DNA of 16,568 bases from Burkholderiales bacterium. Its GTDB lineage: Bacteria; Pseudomonadota; Gammaproteobacteria; Burkholderiales; Burkholderiaceae_C. The stretch spans positions 1 to 16,568 of the forward strand of contig JAGWTL010000021.1 of NCBI GenBank assembly GCA_028869035.1. Reading direction: 5' to 3'. A program made the position numbers and the translations under genes. Below, in pieces: positions 5,305-14,498 of the stretch. The notes beneath the pieces are model-generated. The model saw nothing but the letters and a program-made list of their open reading frames with translations, ran no database searches and was not told the DNA's origin. Each line of letters begins with the position of its first letter. Position 1 is the first letter of the stretch.

Positions 5305-7647
5305 ATGACCTACCGACTTCACACGCTAAATTCCAAAGACTCCGGCGCCGCAGCGCCTGCCCGCCGCGGCCGGTTTGCCGGTGAGCTGCTGCTCTTTGTC
5401 AGCCTGGTGCTGCTGGTCTACTGGCTGCTGGTCCTGGCCAGCCACAACCTGCTCGACGCTGCGGGGTCCACCTCGGGAGACGGTGCGCCGGTGCGCAACC
5501 GGGGTGGCCAGCTCGGCGCCTGGATCGCCGATGCCAGCTACTACCTTTTCGGTTTCTCGGTCTGGTGGTGTTTTGCCGCCGCCGTGCGCGGCTGGCTCTC
5601 GGCGCTGGCGCGCTGGCTGCGTGCCCACGAATTGCCGGAGGCAGAGCCTGCCGCTGCGCCTTCCTGGCTGGCGCGTTTTGTGGCCAGCCGTACGAGTTTC
5701 TGGGTCGGCCTGCTGCTGCTGATGCTGGCCAGCACAACGATCGAATGGTCGCGCTTCTACAGCCTGGAGCCGCGCTTGCCCGGCCACGCCGGTGGTGTGC
5801 TGGGTTATCTGGTGGGGCCGCTGGCGGCACGCTGGCTCGGTGTCACGGGTTCGGCCCTGCTGGCCATTGGCCTGTGGGTGCTGGCCGTGGCCCTGGTGTT
5901 CCGCTTTTCCTGGGGCCATGTGGCCGAACGTATCGGTGGCGGCTTGCAGGACTTCATCGAATCACGCCGCGCGCGTCGCGAGATGGCGCAGGACCTGGCC
6001 CTGGGCCAGCAGGCCGCGCGCGAGCGCGAAGAGGGTGTGCTGGGGGAGCGCGAGGAGACCATCGAGCACCATGCACCGCCCGTGCTGATCGAGCCCGTGC
6101 TGGTCGAGGTGCCGCAGAGCACGCGCGTGGCCAAGGAGCGCCAGAAGCCCCTGTTCAGCGACATGCCCGATTCCAAGCTGCCGCAGGTGGACCTGCTGGA
6201 CGGCGCGCAGACACGGCAGGAAACCGTCGCCCCCGAGACGCTGGAGATGACCAGCCGCATGATCGAGAAGCGGCTCAAGGATTTCGGTGTCGAGGTGCGG
6301 GTGGTGCTGGCCCAGCCCGGCCCCGTGATCACGCGCTACGAGATCGAGCCGGCCATCGGAGTGAAGGGCTCGCAGATCGTGGGCCTGGCCAAGGACCTGG
6401 CGCGTTCGCTGAGCCTGGTGTCCATCCGCGTCGTCGAGACCATTCCGGGCAAGACCACCATGGCGCTGGAACTGCCCAACGCCAAGCGCCAGTCCATCCG
6501 CCTGTCCGAGATCCTGGGCTCGCAGGTCTACAACGAGGCCAAGTCCATGCTGACCATGGGCCTGGGCAAGGACATTGTGGGCAACCCCGTGGTGGCCGAC
6601 CTGGCCAGGATGCCGCACGTGCTGGTGGCCGGCACCACGGGCTCGGGCAAGTCGGTCGGCATCAACGCCATGATCCTGAGCCTGCTCTACAAGGCCGAGG
6701 CGCGCGACGTGCGCCTGCTCATGATCGACCCCAAGATGCTGGAAATGTCGGTCTACGAAGGCATCCCGCACCTGCTGGCGCCCGTGGTCACCGACATGAA
6801 GCAGGCGGCCCACGGCCTGAACTGGTGCGTGGCCGAGATGGAGCGCCGTTACAAGCTCATGAGCAAGCTGGGCGTACGCAACCTGGCCGGTTACAACCAC
6901 AAGATCGACGAAGCCAAGGCCAAGGGGCAGTTCCTCTACAACCCCTTCAGCCTCACGCCCGAGAGCCCCGAGCCGCTGGAGCGCCTGCCCCACATCGTGG
7001 TGGTCATCGACGAGCTGGCCGACCTGATGATGGTGGTGGGCAAGAAGATCGAGGAGCTGATCGCCCGCCTGGCGCAGAAGGCGCGCGCCGCCGGCATCCA
7101 CCTGATCCTGGCCACCCAGCGCCCCAGCGTGGACGTGATCACCGGCCTGATCAAGGCCAACATCCCCACCCGCATCGCTTTCCAGGTGTCCAGCAAGATC
7201 GACAGCCGCACCATCCTGGACCAGATGGGTGCCGAGGCCCTGCTGGGCATGGGCGACATGCTCTACATGGCCAGCGGTACGGGCCTGCCCATCCGCGTGC
7301 ACGGCGCCTTTGTCAGCGACGATGAAGTGCACCGCGTCGTGAGCTACATCAAGAGTCAGGGTGAGCCCGACTACATCGAGGGTGTGCTCGAAGGTGGCAC
7401 GGTCGACGGCGAGGACGGCCCCCTGGGCGAGGACGGCCCTGCCGGCGAGAAGGATCCCATGTACGATCAGGCCGTGGAAATCGTCCTGAAGAACCGCAAG
7501 GCCAGCATCTCCCTGGTGCAGCGCCATCTCAAGATCGGCTACAACCGTGCGGCGCGCCTGGTGGAAGACATGGAGAAAGCCGGCCTGGTCAGCGCCATGA
7601 GCACCAACGGCCAGCGCGACATCCTGGTGCCGGCGCGCGCGGAGTGA
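5305..7647 (+). CDS. ftsK: DNA translocase FtsK
   Basis: Septum-located motor that clears and aligns chromosome termini at division and activates XerCD at dif. Seen, in order: N-terminal membrane anchor with segments near 25-47, 79-98, 131-147 and 181-200; a short charged linker of about 100 residues; RecA-like motor with Walker A GTTGSGKSVG (443-452) and Walker B IVVVIDELADLM (564-575); C-terminal winged-helix gamma domain (about 717-775, DPMYDQAVEIVL to QRDILV) that reads polar sequences. At 780 residues it is the short-linker type. The start is uncertain: the frame is open from ATG 5260, and TTG 5293 follows an AGGTGA. I use 5305 because, as I recall, Comamonadaceae FtsK proteins begin MTYxLxTLN. 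Forms a tight pair with lolA. Confidence 0.95.
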   Translation: MTYRLHTLNSKDSGAAAPARRGRFAGELLLFVSLVLLVYWLLVLASHNLLDAAGSTSGDGAPVRNRGGQLGAWIADASYYLFGFSVWWCFAAAVRGWLSALARWLRAHELPEAEPAAAPSWLARFVASRTSFWVGLLLLMLASTTIEWSRFYSLEPRLPGHAGGVLGYLVGPLAARWLGVTGSALLAIGLWVLAVALVFRFSWGHVAERIGGGLQDFIESRRARREMAQDLALGQQAAREREEGVLGEREETIEHHAPPVLIEPVLVEVPQSTRVAKERQKPLFSDMPDSKLPQVDLLDGAQTRQETVAPETLEMTSRMIEKRLKDFGVEVRVVLAQPGPVITRYEIEPAIGVKGSQIVGLAKDLARSLSLVSIRVVETIPGKTTMALELPNAKRQSIRLSEILGSQVYNEAKSMLTMGLGKDIVGNPVVADLARMPHVLVAGTTGSGKSVGINAMILSLLYKAEARDVRLLMIDPKMLEMSVYEGIPHLLAPVVTDMKQAAHGLNWCVAEMERRYKLMSKLGVRNLAGYNHKIDEAKAKGQFLYNPFSLTPESPEPLERLPHIVVVIDELADLMMVVGKKIEELIARLAQKARAAGIHLILATQRPSVDVITGLIKANIPTRIAFQVSSKIDSRTILDQMGAEALLGMGDMLYMASGTGLPIRVHGAFVSDDEVHRVVSYIKSQGEPDYIEGVLEGGTVDGEDGPLGEDGPAGEKDPMYDQAVEIVLKNRKASISLVQRHLKIGYNRAARLVEDMEKAGLVSAMSTNGQRDILVPARAE

Positions 7648-7651
7648 TCTC

Positions 7652-8308
7652 ATGAAAAAACTGCCTCTTGTATTTTCAATAGCGTTTGGTGCCGTCTCGG
7701 TCCATGCCGATGGCCTCGGAGCCCTGGAGCTCTTTCTCAAAACAGCGGCCAGTGGCCGTGCCGACTTCACCCAGGTGGTGACAGCGCCCCCACGCGAGGG
7801 CCAGGTGGCACGCACGCGCATCTCCAACGGCAGTTTCGAATTCCAGCGCCCCGGGCGTTTCCGTTTTGTCTATGGCAAGCCCCTGGCTCAGACCATCGTG
7901 GCTGATGGTCAGACCCTGTGGCTGCATGACGTGGATCTGAACCAGGTCACGGCGCGCGCCCAGGCCGGTGCCCTGGGCGGCACGCCGGCGGCGCTGATTG
8001 CCGCCGCCCCCGATCTGCGCACCCTGCGGGCTGACTACCAACTGGCCAACGCGCCAGAGCGCGAGGGCCTGCAGTGGGTGCTGGCCACGCCGCGTGCCCG
8101 CGAAGGCCAGGTGCAGACCGTGCGCGTGGGCCTGCGCGAGGTCGAGTCGGGCGGTAAAAAGACGGCCGAGCTGGCCGCGCTGGAGATCGTCGACAACTTC
8201 GGCCAGCGTTCCTTGCTGACCTTCAGCCGCGTGCAGCTCAATGTGAACCTGCCGGCCGAGACCTTCCGCTTCAGGCCGCCGGCCGGCGCCGACGTGATCC
8301 GTCAGTAA
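7652..8308 (+). CDS. lolA: Outer-membrane lipoprotein carrier protein LolA
   Basis: Periplasmic chaperone that accepts lipoproteins from LolCDE and hands them to LolB at the outer membrane. It has 218 residues with a Sec signal peptide, likely cleaved after SVHA (19). Mature-protein hallmarks: ADFTQVV, GSFEFQRPGRFRFVYGKP, QTIVADGQTLWLHDVDLNQVTAR, and a C-terminal VNLPAETFRFRPPAGADV. The start codon follows GGAGTGA, which overlaps the ftsK stop (4-bp gap), so translation is probably coupled. The ftsK-lolA order is usual in proteobacteria; the rarA gene that often follows is absent here, and terC lies convergent 10 bp away. Confidence 0.96.
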   Translation: MKKLPLVFSIAFGAVSVHADGLGALELFLKTAASGRADFTQVVTAPPREGQVARTRISNGSFEFQRPGRFRFVYGKPLAQTIVADGQTLWLHDVDLNQVTARAQAGALGGTPAALIAAAPDLRTLRADYQLANAPEREGLQWVLATPRAREGQVQTVRVGLREVESGGKKTAELAALEIVDNFGQRSLLTFSRVQLNVNLPAETFRFRPPAGADVIRQ

Positions 8309-8318
8309 ATGCCAGCCC

Positions 8319-9068
8319 TCAAGGTTTGCGCGTGTACTCGGTGTGCAACTGCACCGGCCTGGCCGAGCGCTTGCGCATGCGGATGTTGAGCATCTCCACA
8401 CCCAGCGAGAAGGCCATGGCGAAGTAGACGTAGCCCTTGGGCACGTGGTGGTCGAAACCTTCGGCGATGAGCACCACGCCGACCACGACCAGGAATGACA
8501 GGGCCAGCATCTTGATGCTCGGGTGCTCCGACACAAAACGCCCGATGGCGCCGGCGAACACCATCATCAAGGCAACGGAGGCGATCACCGCGGCAATCAT
8601 GACGGCGAGTTCATCCACCATGCCCACGGCGGTGATGATGGAATCGAGTGAGAACACCAGATCAACGATCATGATCTGCAGGATCACGGCCGCAAAGGTG
8701 GCCCGCACCGCGCCCGAGGCATGGCCCTCCTCGCCCTCGAGCGACTGGTGGATCTCGCCGGTGCTTTTCCAGATCAGGAACAGGCCGCCGGCGATCAGGA
8801 TCAGGTCGCGCCCGGAGATCTCCTGGTTCAGCACGGTGAACAGCGGCGCCACCAGACCGATGATCCAGGACAGCACCAGCAGGAGCCCGATGCGCATGAA
8901 CATGGCCATGAACAGGCCCAGCCGGCGCGCCAGCACCTGCTTGTCGGGGGGGAGCTTGTCGACCAGGATGGAGATGAAGATGATGTTGTCGATGCCCAGC
9001 ACCAGCTCCAGCGTGGTCAGGGTGGCGAAGGCGATCCAGGCCTGGGGGTCCGTCAGCAGTTCCATCAT
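8319..9068 (-). CDS. TerC-family integral membrane protein
   Basis: Inner-membrane protein of 249 residues with about seven hydrophobic segments. Seen: family signatures with acidic residues inside membrane segments, LELVLGIDNIIFISIL near 19-34 and MIVDLVFSLDSIITAVGM in the middle, and a C-terminal FAMAFSLGVEMLNIRMRK. TerC relatives are linked to tellurite resistance and to metal-ion export or metallation of exported proteins; substrate here is unknown. Starts at ATG 9068 or the adjacent ATG 9065, with AAAGGA at good distance. It is 27 bp after the LytTR response regulator, so it is probably the third gene of that operon; no room remains for a separate Mn riboswitch. Confidence 0.92.
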   Translation of the reverse strand: MMELLTDPQAWIAFATLTTLELVLGIDNIIFISILVDKLPPDKQVLARRLGLFMAMFMRIGLLLVLSWIIGLVAPLFTVLNQEISGRDLILIAGGLFLIWKSTGEIHQSLEGEEGHASGAVRATFAAVILQIMIVDLVFSLDSIITAVGMVDELAVMIAAVIASVALMMVFAGAIGRFVSEHPSIKMLALSFLVVVGVVLIAEGFDHHVPKGYVYFAMAFSLGVEMLNIRMRKRSARPVQLHTEYTRKP

Positions 9069-9095
9069 GGGGAGGTCCTTTCGTGAGCGTGGGTC

Positions 9096-9845
9096 TCAGT
9101 TGGAAGCGATGGCTTCGCGCACGGCAGCAAGCTGGCGGCGCGAGACGGCGAGCAGTTCGTCGGTGCCGCTCAGGCGCACGGCCCAGCCCTCACCCTCTTC
9201 CGGATCGTAGTGTTTTTCCAGAGCCCGCACGGCCCGGCGGGCCACCAGGGCGTTGCGGTGCACACGCATGAAGCGGGCATTGTATTTTTCTTCCAGCTCG
9301 CTCAAGGCCCCGTCCAGGATGTAGGTCTTGCCCGCCGTGCGCACCGTGATGTATTTGAGCTCGGCCTTGAAGTACAGCACCTCGGCCAGGGGCACGCGCT
9401 CGGTGCGTCCGCGCTCCTGGATCAGCAGCACTTCTTCGGGTGTGGTCGCAGCGGCATCGGGTCGGCCACGCAACAGCCGTTCCACCTTCTGCAGGGCCTG
9501 CTGCAGGCGTTCCAGACGCACGGGTTTGGTCAGGTAGTCCACGGCCTCCAGCTCGAAGGCCTGCACCGCGTGTTCGGCGTGCGCGGTCACGAAGATCACG
9601 GCCGGCGGTTGCGGCAGGCTGCGCAGGGTCTGGGCCAGGGTCAGGCCGTCGGCCCCGGGCATGTGGATGTCCAGCAGGGCCAGGTCATAGGGCTGGCGGC
9701 GCAGCAGCTCGATGGCCTGGGTGGCGTTGGCGGCCTCGCCCTCGACGCTGATCAGCGGCGTCTTGCAGTCGCCCAGCAGGGTGCGCAGGCGGCTGCGGGC
9801 CAGCGACTCGTCGTCGACGATGAGGGTGCGCAGACCCATGCTCAT
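9096..9845 (-). CDS. algR: AlgR/LytTR-type response regulator
   Basis: Response regulator of 249 residues. Receiver domain 6-120 has the acid pair D11/D12, phospho-acceptor D59 (ALLDIHMPG), T87 and K107 (YLTKP). The LytTR DNA-binding domain spans about 138-245, with VLYFKAELKYITV and RFMRVHRNALV. Start at 9845 (MSMGLRTLIVDDE) chosen because GGAGAAGG precedes it and the receiver fold begins at once; the frame is open further upstream without support. It follows the kinase gene by 31 bp. The symbol is by analogy: in Pseudomonas the AlgZ(FimS)/AlgR pair also adjoins argH. Target genes, possibly pili or envelope functions, are not shown by the sequence. Confidence 0.9.
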   Translation of the reverse strand: MSMGLRTLIVDDESLARSRLRTLLGDCKTPLISVEGEAANATQAIELLRRQPYDLALLDIHMPGADGLTLAQTLRSLPQPPAVIFVTAHAEHAVQAFELEAVDYLTKPVRLERLQQALQKVERLLRGRPDAAATTPEEVLLIQERGRTERVPLAEVLYFKAELKYITVRTAGKTYILDGALSELEEKYNARFMRVHRNALVARRAVRALEKHYDPEEGEGWAVRLSGTDELLAVSRRQLAAVREAIASN

Positions 9846-9876
9846 GGGCCTTCTCCGGTGCTGTGTGCTGCGGTTT

Positions 9877-10914
9877 TCATGCCGGCACCTCCATGCGCAC
9901 CTGGTAGATGCCGTCCTTGTGCACGGTGTGGAAGCTGCACTGCACGTCGTGCAGCAGGCGCAGGCGGTCGCGCACATTGTCCAGGGCCACGCCGTGGCCG
10001 TGCGGGCCCGGGCCGGCCGGCACGGTGTTGGTGATCTTGATCACCACGGTGGAGCCGCGCCGCTGGGTGGAGATGCGCACCTGCGCTCCGCTGGGGCTGG
10101 GCTCCACACCATGGCGCACGGCGTTTTCCAGCAGGGGCTGCAGCAGCAGGGGTGGCAGGCGGGCCTCCTCGGCCCAGGGGTCGAGCGCCCACTCGAGCTG
10201 CAGGCGCTCGCCGAAGCGCACCTGCTCGATGTCCAGGTAACGCCGCGCCAGTGCGATTTCGTCGGCCAGCGTGACCGATTCGCCCTGGTCCACCAGGGCA
10301 TGACGGAACAGGTCGCTCAGGTCTTCGAGCAGGGCCTCGGCCTTGGCCGGTTCGGCGCGCACCAGGGCGATGGCGCTGTTGAGCGTGTTGAAAAGGAAAT
10401 GCGGCCGGATGCGTGACTGCAGTTCGGACAGGCGCGCCGCCGTGTCGGCCGGGGTGCGGCCGCGCGCGCGCAGGGCCAGCACGGCCACCAGCACGCCGGC
10501 CAGCAGGGCGCCGCTGCTGGCGCTGGCCACCCAGGGGGCGGGGCTGAGCAGGCCGGCCAGCGTGAGCATGCTGCAGCCATAGAGGCCGGCCAGTGCGCCC
10601 AGCAGCACACCGGCGGCGTACTGGGCCGGGCGCGGCAGGCGCCCCAGCGGGCGCTTGAACAGACAGGCCAGGACCAGCCAGAACACCGTGGCGGGCAGGG
10701 CACTGCCGGTCAGCAGGGCCAGGCGCACGATCCAGTCCAGCGCCGTGCCGGTGCCATACATGGCGCCCACGGCTACCACGGCCTCCACGAAAAGCACGGC
10801 ACGCAGGGCCACACCCACCTGGCAGGCGTCGTACAGGAGCACGGTCGGCGCGGCGCTGGCCGTGCTTTCCGGGGCCAGTTCCTGGAAGGCCGATAAAATC
10901 TGGGTGTCTTTCAT
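9877..10914 (-). CDS. algZ: AlgZ/LytS-type sensor histidine kinase
   Basis: Membrane sensor kinase of 345 residues. Seen: N-terminal hydrophobic segments at about 31-52, 60-86, 97-124 and 131-150; His_kinase family phospho-acceptor H172 in IRPHFLFNTLNS; N box LLLQPLLENAVRHG (257-270); G box GHGVALDNVRDRL (306-318). It lacks a HAMP or PAS domain, as expected for AlgZ/FimS-like kinases that work with LytTR regulators. First gene of the kinase-regulator-terC operon and divergent from argH (111 bp between starts), the arrangement known for argH/algZ/algR in pseudomonads. No good ribosome site precedes ATG 10914, so the start is less sure than the gene. Confidence 0.9.
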   Translation of the reverse strand: MKDTQILSAFQELAPESTASAAPTVLLYDACQVGVALRAVLFVEAVVAVGAMYGTGTALDWIVRLALLTGSALPATVFWLVLACLFKRPLGRLPRPAQYAAGVLLGALAGLYGCSMLTLAGLLSPAPWVASASSGALLAGVLVAVLALRARGRTPADTAARLSELQSRIRPHFLFNTLNSAIALVRAEPAKAEALLEDLSDLFRHALVDQGESVTLADEIALARRYLDIEQVRFGERLQLEWALDPWAEEARLPPLLLQPLLENAVRHGVEPSPSGAQVRISTQRRGSTVVIKITNTVPAGPGPHGHGVALDNVRDRLRLLHDVQCSFHTVHKDGIYQVRMEVPA

Positions 10915-11025
10915 GGATGATGGGAATCGGCCCTGGGGCCGCCCCCATTATTGGTGAAATGACCGTGGTCGCACAATGGCCATCACGCCAGCCTTGCCCA
11001 CCTTGCTCTTATACGCCCGCCAGCC

Positions 11026-12459
<1,434 letters not shown>

Positions 12460-12478
12460 GCCACGCCCTCAATGGCGC

Positions 12479-13027
12479 TCAGTTCGCGCGCCAGAAGATG
12501 TAGTCGGCCTGGTACTTCACCACCGATTTCTGACCGGCGTTGCCCGCGCCGCAGGCCATGGCCGGCGCCACACCACCCCGGGTGGCCAGGCGCTGGACAT
12601 GGCTCATACCCTGCATGGCGCCCATGCCCATGGCCGGATTGGCCTTGACCAGCTGCAGCGGAATGTTGCCTTCACCGCCGGGCGCGACGGCGAGCTGAGC
12701 GCCGGTGATGCGCGAGCCGTCGTTGCTTTCCCAGGTGGCGGGCGGGCCGTAGTAACGGCCCACGGCCTTGCCGCTGCGGTCCATCAGGCGGGCATCGGGG
12801 CCGATGAAAACCCATTCGAAGGCGCCAGCCATGTCCTTTTTGGCGCGGCAATCGTAGGTGATCTCGCCATTGCCCACGGTCTCCAGCACGACGCTGTGGC
12901 CGGCAGGGACACGCACGGCATCGGGGACACCGGTCTGCGCCGAGCCGGACATGGACGTGCCGCCCGACATGGCGCAGGCCGACAGCAGGGAGGCGGCCGC
13001 CAGGGCCGTGAGAGTGCGGGTGGTCAT
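12479..13027 (-). CDS. DUF3455 lipoprotein
   Basis: Predicted lipoprotein of 182 residues. Seen: signal peptide with lipobox LSAC (lipidated C18), then a DUF3455 domain with ITYDCRAK, FEWVFIGPDARLMDRSG, YYGPPATWESNDGSRITG, IPLQLVKAN, VQRLATRGGVAP and a closing VKYQADYIFWRAN. The function of DUF3455 is not established. The start at 13027 was chosen because AAGGAAGG sits six bases upstream; two in-frame ATGs further up (13033 and 13045) are less well placed. It lies 41 bp downstream of the ferritin-like gene on the same strand, so it is probably co-transcribed from the ECF-type promoter at 13736-13764. Residue after Cys is Ala, compatible with outer-membrane sorting through Lol. Confidence 0.86.
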   Translation of the reverse strand: MTTRTLTALAAASLLSACAMSGGTSMSGSAQTGVPDAVRVPAGHSVVLETVGNGEITYDCRAKKDMAGAFEWVFIGPDARLMDRSGKAVGRYYGPPATWESNDGSRITGAQLAVAPGGEGNIPLQLVKANPAMGMGAMQGMSHVQRLATRGGVAPAMACGAGNAGQKSVVKYQADYIFWRAN

Positions 13028-13068
13028 GGTCATCCTTCCTTGCATCCGGGGTGAAGAGGAGATGAAAC

Positions 13069-13659
13069 TCAGGCGCCGAAGCTCAGTGCGCCGGCCGGCA
13101 GGGCGCGGCCCAGGGCCTGTGTCAGCACGGTGTAGTGCATGGTCTCGTCGGCGGCCAGGCGCGCGGCCACCTTGCCCAGATCCTTGCTGCCGAAGGCGGG
13201 GATGACACCCAGGTAGGCGTTGATCGCGCCCAGCTCCAGACGCGCGGCCAGGCCCAGCACATCGGCCTGGTTTTTCAGGGTGTCGGCCTTGAGTGCCCGG
13301 GCGTAATCGTCCAGCTTCATCTCCATGACGGGTTTGCCACCGAGCTTCTGGATGGTGGCGATCAGGGCGTCGCGGTGCGATTTGTGGTGCCCCTGGAACT
13401 GCACGGCCACGTCCAGCACCGGCTTTTGCAGCAGGCCGCTGGTGGCGCCCAGCTGGTAGGCGTTGATCGCTTCATGTTCCAGGCCGAGGGCCACATTGAG
13501 GATCTGCAGATCACCGGTGGGATCGCTTCCCATGCCCTGGGCCAGCGCTTCCCGGCCTGCGAGCATCGCCACGGCCACGGCGGACAGGGTGCCGGTGCGG
13601 CTCATGAAGGAGCGGCGCGCAGCGCTGGGCAGGGGGGTGAGGTCAATCTTGGATGTCAT
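13069..13659 (-). CDS. Tat-exported ferritin-like domain protein
   Basis: Predicted periplasmic four-helix protein of 196 residues. Seen: twin-arginine motif RRSFMS (15-20) followed by a hydrophobic stretch and likely cleavage after ALA (40); ferritin-like domain with candidate metal ligands in GLEHEAINAY (E61), HHKSHRD (H91/H92/H96), LELGAINAY (E142) and DETMHY (E172, H175). The two EaINAY repeats fit the internal duplication of ferritin-like bundles. The start at 13659 has AAGGA seven bases upstream. Tat export suggests a cofactor is loaded before secretion; a diiron or manganese site is inferred. Divergent from the sigma factor gene and preceded by an ECF-type promoter. Oxidase, peroxide-scavenging or iron-binding activity cannot be told from sequence alone. 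Confidence 0.87.
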   Translation of the reverse strand: MTSKIDLTPLPSAARRSFMSRTGTLSAVAVAMLAGREALAQGMGSDPTGDLQILNVALGLEHEAINAYQLGATSGLLQKPVLDVAVQFQGHHKSHRDALIATIQKLGGKPVMEMKLDDYARALKADTLKNQADVLGLAARLELGAINAYLGVIPAFGSKDLGKVAARLAADETMHYTVLTQALGRALPAGALSFGA

Positions 13660-13735
13660 GATGGTTTCCTTGGCTGGGTTCAAGAATGGAGGGGCCGGTC
13701 AGACCGGCATCGGCACAAGCTGAGCCGACACTTCG

Positions 13736-13764
13736 AATACGCGCTGCCGTCGCGTCCGGATTCA
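13736..13764 (-). promoter_or_regulatory. ECF-type promoter P1 for ferritin-like/DUF3455 operon
   Basis: On the minus strand TGAATCC (13764-13758), 16-base spacer, CGTATT (13741-13736). The same element with the same spacer precedes the sigma gene and the DUF3034 gene. The -10 type CGTA is usual for ECF sigma factors, and TGAATCC resembles TGATCC-type ECF -35 elements. Expected leader to the ATG at 13659 is about 70 nt. A short T run precedes the -35, as in P3. Confidence 0.8.
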
Positions 13765-13800
13765 AAAGCCCCCTGTCTTTGCCGGGGCATGGGCCCGGTC

Positions 13801-13829
13801 TGAATCCGCCGGCTGCTCCGGACCGTACT
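13801..13829 (+). promoter_or_regulatory. ECF-type promoter P2 for sigma/anti-sigma operon
   Basis: TGAATCC (13801-13807), 16-base spacer, CGTACT (13824-13829), about 85 bp before the sigma gene ATG. Identical -35 and spacer length to P1 and P3, indicating autoregulation. P1 and P2 -35 elements face away from each other, 36 bp apart, so they also appear as an inverted repeat CGGATTCA...TGAATCCG. Confidence 0.8.
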
Positions 13830-13913
13830 GCCTGCATGCTTCTTGTATGTCCTGCCTCACCCAGGTTGACGCGCCAATCTGCGGGCTGCCTCCCGATCAA
13901 GCACAATCGCGTC

Positions 13914-14489
13914 ATGACGCTTGATGCCCAGGATTTGGAATTGACGGCCTTGCTCGACCAGGTCGCCCGTCAGGACGCGGCAGCGCTGAAGTCGCTATAC
14001 GCTCGCACCTCCCCCCTGCTGTTCGGCCTGGCCATGCGGGTGCTGCGCCACAAGGATTGGTCTGAAGATGTGGTGCAGGAGAGCTATCTCTACATCTGGC
14101 GCTCGGCCGGTGATTACCGCGCCAGCCTGAGCCCACCGATGGCGTGGATGGGCCTGATCGTGCGCAGCCGTGCCCTGGACCTCTTGCGGCGGCGCACCGC
14201 CGAGCGGGATGGCAGCACCGAGGAGCTTGACGAAACCCTGGCCGAGACCCTGGAGGGGGATGCGCCCAATCCCATGGACCAGGTCCACGCCAGCCAGCAG
14301 GCGCGCGCCTTGCACCGTTGCCTGCAGCAACTGGAGAACGGCCAGCGCCAGGTGCTCAGCCTGGCCTATCTGCGCGATCTCAGCCACCATGAGCTGGCCG
14401 AACAGCTGCGCCTGCCGCTGGGCACGGTCAAGACCTGGATCCGTCGCGGTCTGAACCAATTGCGCGGCTGCATGGCCGCCACCCACTGA
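13914..14489 (+). CDS. ECF-type RNA polymerase sigma factor
   Basis: Group IV sigma-70 factor of 191 residues. Seen: region 2 at about 27-95 (LYARTSPLLFGLAMRVL, EDVVQESYLYIWR, AWMGLIVRSRALDLLRRR), acidic linker 100-122, region 4 at about 132-186 with LSHHELAEQLRLPLGTVKTWIRRGLNQLR for -35 recognition. No region 1.1 or 3. The start at 13914 (MTLDAQDLEL) is where homology should begin; the frame is open upstream but runs across promoter P2. No clear ribosome site. It is 9 bp before an RskA-type anti-sigma gene, placing it among the SigK/RskA-like ECF factors, and is most probably autoregulated from P2. Confidence 0.93.
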   Translation: MTLDAQDLELTALLDQVARQDAAALKSLYARTSPLLFGLAMRVLRHKDWSEDVVQESYLYIWRSAGDYRASLSPPMAWMGLIVRSRALDLLRRRTAERDGSTEELDETLAETLEGDAPNPMDQVHASQQARALHRCLQQLENGQRQVLSLAYLRDLSHHELAEQLRLPLGTVKTWIRRGLNQLRGCMAATH

Positions 14490-14498
14490 GATGCGACC

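Noticed and set aside
5565..7325. 586-codon plus-strand frame inside ftsK
   Set aside because: Arg/Gly/Ala-rich shifted-frame translation of ftsK with no ribosome site or recognisable domain.
5962..7827. Long open frame (621 codons) on the minus strand opposite ftsK
   Set aside because: Composition is rich in His, Gln, Gly and Val without any domain, as expected for the antisense of a GC3-biased gene; ftsK on the other strand has complete motifs.
9069..9095. Possible Mn-type riboswitch before the TerC-family gene
   Set aside because: Only 27 bp separate the response regulator stop from terC, too short for a yybP-ykoY aptamer.
10915..11025. Promoters for argH and the kinase in the divergent gap
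   Set aside because: Only weak hexamer matches such as TTGGTG with CACAAT at a 15-bp spacing were found; not strong enough to call.
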